A stretch of 64,000 bases of DNA from Carboxylicivirga caseinilyticus (GTDB lineage Bacteria; Bacteroidota; Bacteroidia; Bacteroidales; Marinilabiliaceae): contig JAFMVE010000001.1 of NCBI GenBank assembly GCA_025499705.1, positions 236,388 through 300,387 on the forward strand. Direction: 5' to 3'. Position 1 is the stretch's first letter. Each line of letters begins with the position of its first letter. The position numbers and the translations under genes are program-made. This document shows positions 27,285 to 35,670 of this stretch, one piece after another. A model generated the notes under the pieces. That model did no database searches. It worked only from the letters and a program-made list of their open reading frames with translations, and was not told the origin of the DNA.

Positions 27285-27989
27285 ATGACTGGTGAAGAAA
27301 TAAAGAAACTGAATGAAGAACTGAGCAATACAAGTGCTCAGGAAGTAATCAAGTATTTTGCAGAACGTTTTGGCGATAAAATAGCATTGTCATCAAGTTT
27401 GGGTGCCGAAGATCAGGTGCTTACTCAGATGCTCGTTGAGGTTAGTCCGGAAACTAAAATATTTACCTTAGATACTGGTCGTTTATTCCCTGAAACCTAT
27501 GATCTGATTGATCGGACTTCAAGAAAATATAAGAAGAACATTCAGGTTTATTTCCCTAAAAAGAAGAAGGTTGAAAGAATGGTGAATGAAAAAGGTATCA
27601 ATCTTTTCTTCGAAAGTGTCGAAAATCGGAAAGAATGTTGTTTTGTTCGTAAGATTGAGCCATTACAGAGGGCCTTTAAAGGTTTGGATGTATGGATCTG
27701 TGGTTTAAGAGCCGGTCAGTCTGTTACACGTAAAGATATTGAAGTTGTAGAGTGGGATGAGAACAATAATTTGCTTAAAATAAATCCTTTGGCAAGTTGG
27801 AGTGAAGAACAGGTTTGGGACTACATCAAAGAAAAGAAAATACCATATAATATTCTGCATGATAAAGGATACCCAAGTATAGGTTGTCAGCCTTGTACAC
27901 GTGCTATCATGGAAGGTGAAGATGTAAGAGCCGGTCGTTGGTGGTGGGAAAATCCTGACACTAAAGAATGTGGATTACACAAAAGATAA
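27285..27989 (+). CDS. cysH: Adenylyl-sulfate (APS) reductase, CysH family
   Basis: Reduces adenylyl sulfate to sulfite in assimilatory sulfate reduction. 234 aa. Seen: SSSLGAEDQVL (PP-loop region, about 36-46), TLDTGRLFPE (61-70), two cysteine pairs C118-C119 (KECCFVRK) and C201xxC204 (GCQPCTR) that bind a [4Fe-4S] cluster, and the C-terminal catalytic ECGLH (Cys229). The four cluster cysteines mark an APS-type rather than PAPS-type enzyme. The start at 27285 is set by the overlapping promoter. No sulfurylase or sulfite reductase gene is adjacent in the window. Confidence 0.93.
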   Translation: MTGEEIKKLNEELSNTSAQEVIKYFAERFGDKIALSSSLGAEDQVLTQMLVEVSPETKIFTLDTGRLFPETYDLIDRTSRKYKKNIQVYFPKKKKVERMVNEKGINLFFESVENRKECCFVRKIEPLQRAFKGLDVWICGLRAGQSVTRKDIEVVEWDENNNLLKINPLASWSEEQVWDYIKEKKIPYNILHDKGYPSIGCQPCTRAIMEGEDVRAGRWWWENPDTKECGLHKR

Positions 27990-28003
27990 TCAACCCAATA
28001 GAT

Positions 28004-28033
28004 GGCATCCCATTTTTGAAGGATGCCTTTTTT
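28004..28033 (+). terminator. Intrinsic terminator after cysH
   Basis: Seven-bp stem (GGCATCC at 28004-28010 with GGATGCC at 28021-28027), 10-nt loop, six T residues. Confidence 0.85.
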
Positions 28034-28047
28034 AGTGCAAATAAAAA

Positions 28048-28953
28048 ATGGCCTTATCTAAGAAAACAATTAATGTTATAAAACTCATTCTAAAACTGGT
28101 GTTTTCGAGTGCAGCTATTTATTACATAGTTTCTAAGCTTAATTTACGAGAGGTAGGAGACCTGATAAAAACAGCCAGACTTTGGTATGTTTTTATGGCA
28201 ATGTTGTTATATGGAGTGTCTCAATTGTTAAGTTCATTTCGTTTAAACGGATTATTTAAGGCAATTCAGTTAAATATTCCTCACCTGTCCAATATTAAAT
28301 TGTATTGGTTAGGAATGTTTTATAATTTCTTTTTACCAGGAGGTGTAGGAGGAGATGGATACAAAGTTTTTTATCTTCATAAGAGGTTTAAAACACCTGT
28401 AAAACAATTGCTTGGAGCTGTTTTGGCCGATAGGGTAAGTGGATTATCGATTATACTGGTTTACATACTTGGTCTGGTCTATTTTATTGAATATGATTTG
28501 CCTTACAAAGGATGGTTCTTTCTGTTAATTCCATTTGTGAGTTTTGGATTCTATCTTTTTCTGAGGATTTTTAATAAGAAGCTAACCAAGGCCTTTGGAT
28601 CGGTGACTTTTTGGTCTTTAATTGTTCAGGGTATTCAAATGATTGCTGTTTTATGCCTTTTGAAAGCATTAGGAGGACAAACCAAAGGTCATTGGGATGA
28701 CTATATGTTTTTGTTTTTCTTATCCACTATAGCTTCTGCAATACCTATTACTTTGGGAGGTATTGGAGCGAGAGAAGTCACTTTTTTTAAAGGTGCAATA
28801 CTTTTGGGCATTAATCAGGAAATTGCAGTGGCGGTTAGTGTACTTTTTTATTTAAACTCTCTGATGATTTCCATACCAGGAATTTATTATGTCTTTAGGG
28901 TTAAGCGTATTTTTTCTGAAGTTGAAGAGGCAGATGTAGCTGTGGAAATATAG
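28048..28953 (+). CDS. Flippase-like (LPG synthase TM domain) membrane protein
   Basis: 301-aa integral membrane protein with about 7-8 TM helices, of the lysylphosphatidylglycerol synthase transmembrane / UPF0104 family. Characteristic blocks are NFFLPGGVGGDGYKVF (about residues 93-108), ADRVSGLS, and AIPITLGGIGAREVTF near 245. It lacks the soluble aminoacyl-transfer domain of MprF, so it is not a lipid-lysylation enzyme by itself. A role in moving or scrambling lipids is plausible but unproven. It starts 14 bp after the cysH terminator. Confidence 0.87.
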   Translation: MALSKKTINVIKLILKLVFSSAAIYYIVSKLNLREVGDLIKTARLWYVFMAMLLYGVSQLLSSFRLNGLFKAIQLNIPHLSNIKLYWLGMFYNFFLPGGVGGDGYKVFYLHKRFKTPVKQLLGAVLADRVSGLSIILVYILGLVYFIEYDLPYKGWFFLLIPFVSFGFYLFLRIFNKKLTKAFGSVTFWSLIVQGIQMIAVLCLLKALGGQTKGHWDDYMFLFFLSTIASAIPITLGGIGAREVTFFKGAILLGINQEIAVAVSVLFYLNSLMISIPGIYYVFRVKRIFSEVEEADVAVEI

Positions 28954-29036
28954 ATTTGAATTTAATTATAGAATTTTTTCTATAATTAACAAACTTTCCT
29001 TTCTGTGTATTGTTTCCATTAAAACAAAAGTTAACC

Positions 29037-30350
29037 ATGGAAAACAATTTTAATCTACCCAAGAATAATAAGAAGAGGGTTGTTATAGTAGGAGCAGGTT
29101 TTGCTGGACTGAAACTGGCCCGTAAACTCAGAAAGTCAGCCTTTCAGGTTGTGGTGCTTGACAAGCAGAATTATCATCAGTTTCAACCTTTATTTTACCA
29201 GGTGGCCACTTCCGGAATTGAGCCGAGTTCCATATCTTTTCCCGTTCGAAAGATCTTTCAAAAAAATACGAATCTTCATTTCAGACAAACTCAGTTATTA
29301 GAGGTTTTACCTGATCAAAAAAAGATTCTGACCGAAAATGGAGAACTTAGCTACGATCATTTGGTAATTGCAACAGGTGTTACTACCAATTACTTTGGTT
29401 CTGCAAATCTTGAACGACACGGTTTGCCTATGAAAACCACAGCTGAAGCAATCAATCTTCGAAACCGTATTCTGGCTTCTTTTGAAAAGGCTATACTGAC
29501 AGAAGATGTAAATGAGCATACAAAACTAATGTCGGTTGTAATTGTGGGTGGTGGTCCAACAGGAGTGGAACTGTCAGGAGCTATTGCTGAAATGAGACGA
29601 TTTGTTTTGCCCAAAGATTATCCGGAACTTGATTTTAGTAAAATGAAGATTTTGCTATACGAAGCGGGTCCTCGTTTATTAAATGGTATGTCGGAGAAAT
29701 CGGGGTTAAAAGCCCTTGAATTTTTGAAGGAGTTGGATGTGGAAGTGCATCTGAATACTCGTATTGAAGATTATGATGGTGAAAAAATCAGTCTTTCGGA
29801 TCAGACTGAAGTCTATGCCACAAATCTGCTATGGACCGCCGGAGTAAGCGGAAAATATATTAAAGGAATCGCAAAAGAAACATATACACCTTCAAACCGA
29901 TTAGTGGTTGATTCTTACAATCAGGTAATTGGATTAGATGGAGTTTACGCAGTTGGCGACATTGCTTGTGTATCGGATGATAAAGAATATGAACGAGGTC
30001 ATCCTCAGGTTGCACAGGTTGCAATTCAGCAGGCCAATAATCTGGCTGATAATCTGATGAGTAACAAACAAAAACCTTTTAAATATAAAGATAAGGGAAG
30101 TTTGGCCACCATCGGTCGTAATATGGCTGTTGCCGATTTACCAGGAATGAAATTCTCCGGATTCATCGCCTGGGTACTTTGGCTTTTTGTGCACCTGATG
30201 GCTATTGTGGGTGTTAAAAACAGGTTCTTCATTTTTGTTAACTGGGCACAGAGTTACATTTGGCGTGATCAATCGTTACGAATTTTGATTGCACCCTATA
30301 ACAGAAATAAAAAGAAATCCACTAACCAACAGTCGGTAAGTGCTAGCTAG
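29037..30350 (+). CDS. ndh: Type II NADH:quinone oxidoreductase (NDH-2)
   Basis: Single-subunit, non-proton-pumping NADH dehydrogenase, which feeds electrons to menaquinone at the inner face of the membrane. 437 aa. Seen: FAD-binding VVIVGAGFAGLKLARKL (about 15-31), the quinone-site-type LFYQVATSGIEPSSI, NAD-binding VVIVGGGPTGVELSGAIAE (about 171-189), a second FAD contact GVYAVGDIA, and a C-terminal membrane-anchoring segment. I chose the ATG at 29037 over an in-frame TTG at 29010, because the extra nine residues are not family-like. It converges with the next gene (4-bp overlap). Confidence 0.93.
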   Translation: MENNFNLPKNNKKRVVIVGAGFAGLKLARKLRKSAFQVVVLDKQNYHQFQPLFYQVATSGIEPSSISFPVRKIFQKNTNLHFRQTQLLEVLPDQKKILTENGELSYDHLVIATGVTTNYFGSANLERHGLPMKTTAEAINLRNRILASFEKAILTEDVNEHTKLMSVVIVGGGPTGVELSGAIAEMRRFVLPKDYPELDFSKMKILLYEAGPRLLNGMSEKSGLKALEFLKELDVEVHLNTRIEDYDGEKISLSDQTEVYATNLLWTAGVSGKYIKGIAKETYTPSNRLVVDSYNQVIGLDGVYAVGDIACVSDDKEYERGHPQVAQVAIQQANNLADNLMSNKQKPFKYKDKGSLATIGRNMAVADLPGMKFSGFIAWVLWLFVHLMAIVGVKNRFFIFVNWAQSYIWRDQSLRILIAPYNRNKKKSTNQQSVSAS

Positions 30351-30853
30351 TCTGTCTTATTGCTAAATCCCGCTTTAATAGTGGTTGTTCCGGAGTTGGC
30401 ATCGGTAATGTGTACAATAACTTCAAAAAGGTCATCTTCTTGTATTCTTTGACCTTTAAAAGGACTGAAACTGATGTGATCGATGTCAACTCGTAAATAA
30501 TTCTCTAAATAGTTCTTTAACTCATCTACGTTATTGAAAATTGTTTTGGAAACATTTGCTTTAGAACTAGGTAGACGAAAGCTAATTTTACTTTCACCAA
30601 TAACAGATGATCTGGAGTCCTGAAGACGATTTATTGCATTTCTAAGGTCCTTAAGTTTATCAATATCAGACTTTTTATCAAGGACGGAATCAGCAGGTTT
30701 AGGCATTAAGCCTTTTTCAATCATGTAGTCTTTGGCAAGATAGGTACGTTCTTCCGGTTCAATATCTTCATGATAGCTGAACTTGAGATTATCAAACAGT
30801 TTTAACATAAAATCAGTTTGATCTTCTGGGATTTCTACCTTAAAGGTTTTCAT
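30347..30853 (-). CDS. Conserved hypothetical protein, 168 aa
   Basis: Not recognised. The N-terminus MKTFKVEIPEDQTDFMLKLF resembles short helical ribbon-like or antitoxin-like leaders. The middle is Lys/Asp-rich and helical (residues about 60-90) and the C-terminal third looks like an alpha-beta module ending TTTIKAGFSNKTD. No signal peptide, so cytoplasmic. A -7 promoter element lies about 50 bp upstream. It overlaps the end of ndh by 4 bp tail to tail. No toxin-like partner is adjacent. Confidence 0.7.
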   Translation of the reverse strand: MKTFKVEIPEDQTDFMLKLFDNLKFSYHEDIEPEERTYLAKDYMIEKGLMPKPADSVLDKKSDIDKLKDLRNAINRLQDSRSSVIGESKISFRLPSSKANVSKTIFNNVDELKNYLENYLRVDIDHISFSPFKGQRIQEDDLFEVIVHITDANSGTTTIKAGFSNKTD

Positions 30854-30902
30854 CTTTCTCTCTTTTATGATAATTAAGACATAAAGTGTGACACGGTTAA
30901 TG

Positions 30903-30910
30903 CAAATATA
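30903..30910 (-). promoter_or_regulatory. Promoter -7 element of the 168-aa gene
   Basis: On the minus strand TATATTTG, an exact TAnnTTTG match, 49 bp before the start codon of the hypothetical gene. Confidence 0.55.
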
Positions 30911-30975
30911 AATAAATATTTATATTCTTATAGTCTTTAATATGAAAGTTAGCAGATTATAATTATGTTCAAGAT

Positions 30976-31992
30976 TTAGAAATCTGAAAGACGAGCTGTA
31001 AGAGTGAAATGGTTTGAAGTTCCGGAAAGATGATATCTGGCTGAGCCATAGGCAAATTTAAACTTGTAGACTTTAAAGCCAAAACCCCAGGAATATCCAA
31101 CAGTTGACATCTTTGATCCAATCGATAACTCTTTGCGACGACGATGATTATATCCAAAATCAACCCAGAAATTCTCACTTGGAATAAATTCAATTCCAAT
31201 AACCATGTGACGCATGAGCTGGTCAAATCCGTTGCCGTTATTACCTTCTCCTTCTATTACATCGCCACTACCATTATTTACAGTATATTTCAAATTCCAG
31301 TCCAATAAATCCTGTGCAGTAAGTGCAAGGCGAAAAGGAGCATGTGCCAGCTTTTTAGCAATCCCAATTTGAAGATCTGTAGGAATTGATTCATAAGTGT
31401 TGTTATATGTTGTTATTTGCGATCCCAGGTTTTTTACAACCAAACCAGCAGAAAAGAGTTGATCGGTAGATTTATACATCATTCCTATATCAGCTGCCAG
31501 GCCAAAGGAATTATATTGTTCAAAGCTGGATATAATTGGTTTCATAGAAATTCCCAGATTTAGATTGGGAGAAAGCATCTTGGCATAGCTCAGTTGAATA
31601 GCATATTCAGAAGCAGAGAATGTTCCTTGCAAATTACCTTCTTCATCAGCTCTGTTGAAGGTACCATAATTGATGGAATGAATACCTACACCAAACGTTC
31701 CAATGTTTTCAATATGATGAGCATAACCTGTATAAAAAATATTGACTTCGCTTACATACGGAACGTAACTGATCGTTAGGTTGTTGCTTATTGCCGATGT
31801 TAGTACTGATGGATTGTTAAACATTAAATTTACATCATCATCTCCCATGCCTACCTGATTACCACCTAAAGCACCAATACGTGCTGAATTTGCCAGATTC
31901 AAGAAGTCATAAGTATATGTACCTGCCTGTTGAGCACTTAGACTAAGGGTTAATGTAAGAAGAGATAATATGCTTATTAATTTTTTCATCAT
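30976..31992 (-). CDS. porQ: Type IX secretion system protein PorQ
   Basis: 338 aa (start could be the second Met, 31989). Signal peptide MKKLISILSLLTLTLSLSAQ, then YDFLNLANSARIGALGGNQV and DDVNLMFNNPSVL, the PorQ N-terminal signature; the rest is amphipathic beta strands of an outer-membrane barrel. In other Bacteroidota PorQ works with PorU, PorV and PorZ in cleaving the sorting domain and anchoring cargo. This fits the T9SS cargo at 11655 in the same window. A -7 promoter element lies 15 bp upstream. No other por genes are next to it, as is usual for this scattered system. Confidence 0.9.
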   Translation of the reverse strand: MMKKLISILSLLTLTLSLSAQQAGTYTYDFLNLANSARIGALGGNQVGMGDDDVNLMFNNPSVLTSAISNNLTISYVPYVSEVNIFYTGYAHHIENIGTFGVGIHSINYGTFNRADEEGNLQGTFSASEYAIQLSYAKMLSPNLNLGISMKPIISSFEQYNSFGLAADIGMMYKSTDQLFSAGLVVKNLGSQITTYNNTYESIPTDLQIGIAKKLAHAPFRLALTAQDLLDWNLKYTVNNGSGDVIEGEGNNGNGFDQLMRHMVIGIEFIPSENFWVDFGYNHRRRKELSIGSKMSTVGYSWGFGFKVYKFKFAYGSARYHLSGTSNHFTLTARLSDF

Positions 31993-32007
31993 CAGGTTCT
32001 AAAACGG

Positions 32008-32015
32008 CAAAAATA
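32008..32015 (-). promoter_or_regulatory. Promoter -7 element of porQ
   Basis: Minus-strand TATTTTTG, matching TAnnTTTG, 15 bp before the first porQ ATG. Confidence 0.6.
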
Positions 32016-32050
32016 TCATTTTAGTGTAAACTACCGGATTTTAGTTAACA

Positions 32051-32542
32051 TTAATCGTAAATTAACTTTAATCCTTCTACTACATCAAAAACAGCAGGAC
32101 AGACAAAAGTGTTTTGATAGGTTAAAGCACTGATTTGTGAAAATCTTTTTCGATCTGTATGTGGATATTCACGACAGGCCCGTGGACGCGATTCATAAAC
32201 CATGCAGTAATTATCCGGCATTAAAAATGGGCAGGGTGTTTCGTTAAATACATAATCACCATCTTCATCCAAATGAAGGTATTGCTCAATAACGGCAGAG
32301 GGTTTAATACGCAGATGTTTTGCCAGACGGTCAATGTCCCGATCAATTACAATCGGACTGATTGATTTACAGCAATTGGCACATTCCAGGCAATCGGTAT
32401 ATGAAAATACTTCATGATGTAAACGTTGCGAATGGTCATCCAGATCTTTGGGCTTTTTCTTTTTTAATTTTGTCAAAAAAGCCTTGTTTTCTTTCGATTT
32501 ATTTTGAGCATCTGCCTTAAGCTTATTCAGATCAATTGCCAT
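32051..32542 (-). CDS. YkgJ-family zinc/iron-chelating cysteine cluster protein
   Basis: 163 aa with the family pattern of eight cysteines: CLECANCC near residue 53-60, CPFL, NYCMVYESRPRACREYPH toward the C-terminus. Such CxxxCxxCC proteins bind Zn or an Fe-S cluster; the function is not established. The N-terminus is Lys-rich and helical. The start codon lies inside the end of the EamA gene (11-bp overlap), so translation is coupled to the transporter gene. Confidence 0.87.
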   Translation of the reverse strand: MAIDLNKLKADAQNKSKENKAFLTKLKKKKPKDLDDHSQRLHHEVFSYTDCLECANCCKSISPIVIDRDIDRLAKHLRIKPSAVIEQYLHLDEDGDYVFNETPCPFLMPDNYCMVYESRPRACREYPHTDRKRFSQISALTYQNTFVCPAVFDVVEGLKLIYD

Positions 32543-33422
32543 ATTTTCTTAATTTCAATTGCGATACAAATACGCCGCCTGTAACAATTATAATACCTAT
32601 GAGTTTTTGGATGGTTAGTTCTTCCTTTAATATCCACCAGGCAAAAAAAGCTGTAAATACCGGTATCATATTTACAAATACATTGGCCTTACTGATTCCT
32701 ATTTTTCTCATCCCAAAAGTAAAAAAGATGAATGCCAGCGATGATGCAAAGATAGCCAGTAAAACTACAGCAATAATGGCATTGGTTGTAATCTGTGTTT
32801 CAATAAGGTGATTCAGATCAATAGTTAAAAAGAAAGGCAGAAAGAATATGGAACCAACAATATTTTGATAGGTAATAATGCTGACAGCGTTATAGTAATC
32901 AGGGATTTTTTTCAATATGATGGCATAACCCATAGTAGAAAAAACAGCTACAAACATCAATAATATCCCATGAATAGGTGCTGTAAGACTAAAGTCTTTC
33001 TCAAAAATAAGAAATAATACTCCCATAAAAGAGATGAATATTCCAGTAAGATTAAGCCAGCTCATTCTGGAACGAAAGAAAAGTCTGTCGGTGATGGGAG
33101 CGAATAACGGAATGGTTGATACGATTACTGCTCCCATGGTTGAAGAAACAATCTTTAGACCAAAACTTTCGCCCATGAAATACAGGAATGGTTCGAAGAA
33201 AGCCAGTAATAAAAACCATTTGAGATCAACTTTTTTTAAAGGAATCAGTTTTTTAGTACTTCGTAAAATTAAAAAAAGTAAAAAAGCACTAATTACCAAT
33301 CGAAGGAAAACAACTGTAATTGGATTGAAAGATTCAAAGGCTTGTTTGATCCAAACAAACGAGAAGGCCCAGCAAATCATCGAAAGTAACAGGCTTAATA
33401 TAACTTTTGGTTTTTCCGGCAT
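32532..33422 (-). CDS. EamA/DMT-family transporter
   Basis: 296-aa drug/metabolite transporter with ten predicted TM helices in two EamA repeats (about 5-135 and 145-285). The repeat boundaries show RLVISAFLLFLIL and NMIPVFTAFFAWWILKEEL, the latter being the usual end-of-repeat signature. The substrate cannot be told from sequence. It has its own -7 element, is divergent from the M14 peptidase gene, and is first in an operon with the YkgJ gene. Confidence 0.93.
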   Translation of the reverse strand: MPEKPKVILSLLLSMICWAFSFVWIKQAFESFNPITVVFLRLVISAFLLFLILRSTKKLIPLKKVDLKWFLLLAFFEPFLYFMGESFGLKIVSSTMGAVIVSTIPLFAPITDRLFFRSRMSWLNLTGIFISFMGVLFLIFEKDFSLTAPIHGILLMFVAVFSTMGYAIILKKIPDYYNAVSIITYQNIVGSIFFLPFFLTIDLNHLIETQITTNAIIAVVLLAIFASSLAFIFFTFGMRKIGISKANVFVNMIPVFTAFFAWWILKEELTIQKLIGIIIVTGGVFVSQLKLRKYGN

Positions 33423-33440
33423 TGATTTTAATTAACCGCG

Positions 33441-33448
33441 CAAAGGTA
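33441..33448 (-). promoter_or_regulatory. Promoter -7 element of the EamA gene
   Basis: Minus-strand TACCTTTG, an exact TAnnTTTG match, 18 bp before the ATG. Confidence 0.62.
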
Positions 33449-33484
33449 CTATTACTGTTCGTTTCATCAATGTGTTAAGTTGAC

Positions 33485-33492
33485 TATATTTG
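33485..33492 (+). promoter_or_regulatory. Promoter -7 element of the M14 peptidase gene
   Basis: TATATTTG then C, an exact match, 24 bp before the ATG and divergent from the EamA promoter. Confidence 0.65.
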
Positions 33493-33516
33493 CGACATCT
33501 AAAAAATTATTAAACC

Positions 33517-35112
33517 ATGATTCTACGTGTCTTACTCTTAATTTTTGCTGTAACTACAGTTTCTAATCTCTTATGTCAGGATAAGCTTACCGTTGCAGAA
33601 GCTTCAGATTATTTGAAAACTTCAGATTATAATGAAGTGATGGAAATGGTACAATGGCTCGATGATCAATCGGAATATATACGTATTGAAAATATTGCCA
33701 ATACTACTGAAGGTTTAGAGGTGCCTATGCTGGTTATCGCTAATCCTATGATTTCCTCGGTGGAAGATTTAAAAAAGGATGATAGGATAGTTGTTTATAT
33801 TCAGGCTAATATTCATGCCGGCGAAGTAGAAGGGAAAGAGGCAAGTCTGATGTTGGCTCGCGATATCCTTAAAAAAACAAATAAAAAATATTTGAAAGAT
33901 GCCATCATTTTAATCGTTCCTAATCTTAATGCCGACGGAAATGAAAAGCGAAGCGATCAAAACAGGACTCATCAAAATGGTCCTAAAGTGGTTGGTATCC
34001 GTTACAATGGTCAGAATCTGGATTTAAACCGTGATGCATTGAAGCTGGAATCTCCCGAGATAAGAGGTGTGATTGGAAAGATCTTAAATAAATGGGATCC
34101 ATCCATAACAGTTGATTGCCATACTACCAATGGATCTTATCATGAAGAACCCATTACTTTTACTTGGATGATGAATCCCAATGGAGACAGACAATTAATT
34201 AACTATATGCGCGATAAAATGATGCCTGTTGTACATGAGCGCCTCGGGAATCATTATAATACATTGAACTGCTTCTACGGAGAGTTTGTTGATCGCCTGG
34301 AACCACAAAAAGGATGGATTATGTATGCATCCGAAGGCCGATACCTTACGAATTACATTGGTATTCGTAACCGACTGGCAATATTGAATGAGAACTATGT
34401 TTATGCCGATTATAAATCGAGAGTACTGGGATGTTACAATTTATTGTGGTCCATTCTGGATTATGCTATCGAGAATAAGAAAGACATTAAAAAAATGTTG
34501 AATGAAGCTGATGAAAGAACCATTGCCCGTGCTCATCAGGAAGAAGTTCGCGATTCTTTTGCCTTGACTTTTAAAGGTCAGCCAACGCCTGACCCGGTAA
34601 CTATTCTGGCATTTGAATCAGAATATTCGCATACCGAAAACGGCTGGAAGCAATACAAAAAAACAGATCGCAAAATAACAGTCAGTGCGCCGTATATTGC
34701 TGATTATTTTGCAGAGTCAACTATAGCATACCCAAAAGCATATGTTCTGAATAATCCAATAAAAGAAGTTACAGATGTTTTGGATGTTCATGGAATTAAG
34801 TATGAATTGATTACTGAGGATAAAGATATACAAGTGGAAGAATTTCAGTTTTCGAATATTAGTCCGGCTAAAAGACTCAACCAGGGACATTATCCAAATG
34901 AGATTGAAGGAAAATGGGTAACACTAAACAAGACTTTTTCAAAAGGATCTCTCATGATTCCGATGGATCAACCGTTGGCAAATGTGATATCGTACCTGTT
35001 GGAAGCTCAATCAGATGATGGTTTGCTGAAGTGGAATTTTTTCGATCGATATATCGTACCACAGTGGGGAAGTAATTATTATCCTTATCCTGTTTACAGA
35101 GTTGTTCAATAA
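33517..35112 (+). CDS. Exported M14-family zinc carboxypeptidase-like protein
   Basis: 531 aa with a signal peptide (MILRVLLLIFAVTTVSNLLC). The catalytic domain has the M14 metal motif HxxE in NIHAGEVEGKEA (about residues 96-107), PNLNADGNEKR, and the third ligand region VDCHTTNGSYHEEP (about 203-216). The signal peptide's cysteine in LLCQD could act as a lipobox, so it may be a lipoprotein. It acts in the periplasm or at the surface, trimming peptides. A weak terminator follows. The C-terminal 130 residues form an extra domain of unknown role. Confidence 0.9.
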   Translation: MILRVLLLIFAVTTVSNLLCQDKLTVAEASDYLKTSDYNEVMEMVQWLDDQSEYIRIENIANTTEGLEVPMLVIANPMISSVEDLKKDDRIVVYIQANIHAGEVEGKEASLMLARDILKKTNKKYLKDAIILIVPNLNADGNEKRSDQNRTHQNGPKVVGIRYNGQNLDLNRDALKLESPEIRGVIGKILNKWDPSITVDCHTTNGSYHEEPITFTWMMNPNGDRQLINYMRDKMMPVVHERLGNHYNTLNCFYGEFVDRLEPQKGWIMYASEGRYLTNYIGIRNRLAILNENYVYADYKSRVLGCYNLLWSILDYAIENKKDIKKMLNEADERTIARAHQEEVRDSFALTFKGQPTPDPVTILAFESEYSHTENGWKQYKKTDRKITVSAPYIADYFAESTIAYPKAYVLNNPIKEVTDVLDVHGIKYELITEDKDIQVEEFQFSNISPAKRLNQGHYPNEIEGKWVTLNKTFSKGSLMIPMDQPLANVISYLLEAQSDDGLLKWNFFDRYIVPQWGSNYYPYPVYRVVQ

Positions 35113-35147
35113 GTGATTCGAACTTCCATCTTTTAATTTTGTTTGAT

Positions 35148-35186
35148 AAATAAGCGCTTCAAAAAGGTATAGTGGCTTATTTTGTT
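35148..35186 (+). terminator. Weak intrinsic terminator after the M14 gene
   Basis: An AT-rich 8-bp stem (AAATAAGC at 35148-35155 with GCTTATTT at 35175-35182), 19-nt loop, short T run. It overlaps the start of the next promoter. Confidence 0.45.
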
Positions 35187-35193
35187 ACATTTG
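35186..35193 (+). promoter_or_regulatory. Promoter -7 element of the dCMP deaminase operon
   Basis: TACATTTG, exact TAnnTTTG match. It lies inside a possible upstream-extended reading frame beginning at 35182, which is thereby excluded; the ATG at 35212 follows 18 bp later. Confidence 0.62.
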
Positions 35194-35211
35194 TGTTCAA
35201 CAATAATCCTT

Positions 35212-35661
35212 ATGGAAACACCATTAGAGCAAAAAGACAGTAAACAATTTCTGCTTGATCAGCGATATCTGGCGATGGCCCGAATCTGGTCACAGAATTC
35301 ATACTGTAATCGTCGGCAGGTGGGTGCACTTATCGTTAAAAATAAGATGATAATAAGCGATGGTTATAACGGAACACCATCTGGTTTTGAAAACGAATGT
35401 GAAGACTGTAATAATATAACTAAGCCTTATGTGCTTCATGCCGAGGCAAATGCAATAACAAAAGTGGCCCGATCTAACAATAGTTCTGATGGTGCTACTT
35501 TATATGTTACAGCATCTCCTTGCATCGAGTGTGCCAAACTAATTATTCAGGCAGGAATCAAAAGAGTGGTTTTTACCGAAAAATATCACAAGGATGACGG
35601 TATTAAATTACTGGAGCGGGCTGAAATAGAAATAGTTCATATTGAACAAGAAATAATATAA
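35212..35661 (+). CDS. Deoxycytidylate (dCMP) deaminase family protein
   Basis: 149 aa, zinc-dependent cytidine/deoxycytidylate deaminase, likely converting dCMP to dUMP for thymidylate synthesis. The zinc site is visible as HAEAN (catalytic Glu) and SPCIECAKLI (two Cys ligands). DGYNGTPSGFENECEDCN is the dCMP-deaminase-type loop, as in ComEB. It starts 18 bp after the promoter and is followed after 9 bp by the C-terminal processing protease gene, a neighbourhood common in Bacteroidota. Confidence 0.92.
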   Translation: METPLEQKDSKQFLLDQRYLAMARIWSQNSYCNRRQVGALIVKNKMIISDGYNGTPSGFENECEDCNNITKPYVLHAEANAITKVARSNNSSDGATLYVTASPCIECAKLIIQAGIKRVVFTEKYHKDDGIKLLERAEIEIVHIEQEII

Positions 35662-35670
35662 AAGTTTAGG

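Noticed and set aside
35182..35211. Upstream TTG start for the dCMP deaminase
   Set aside because: It lies before the -7 element at 35186-35193, and the ten extra residues do not look like the family N-terminus.
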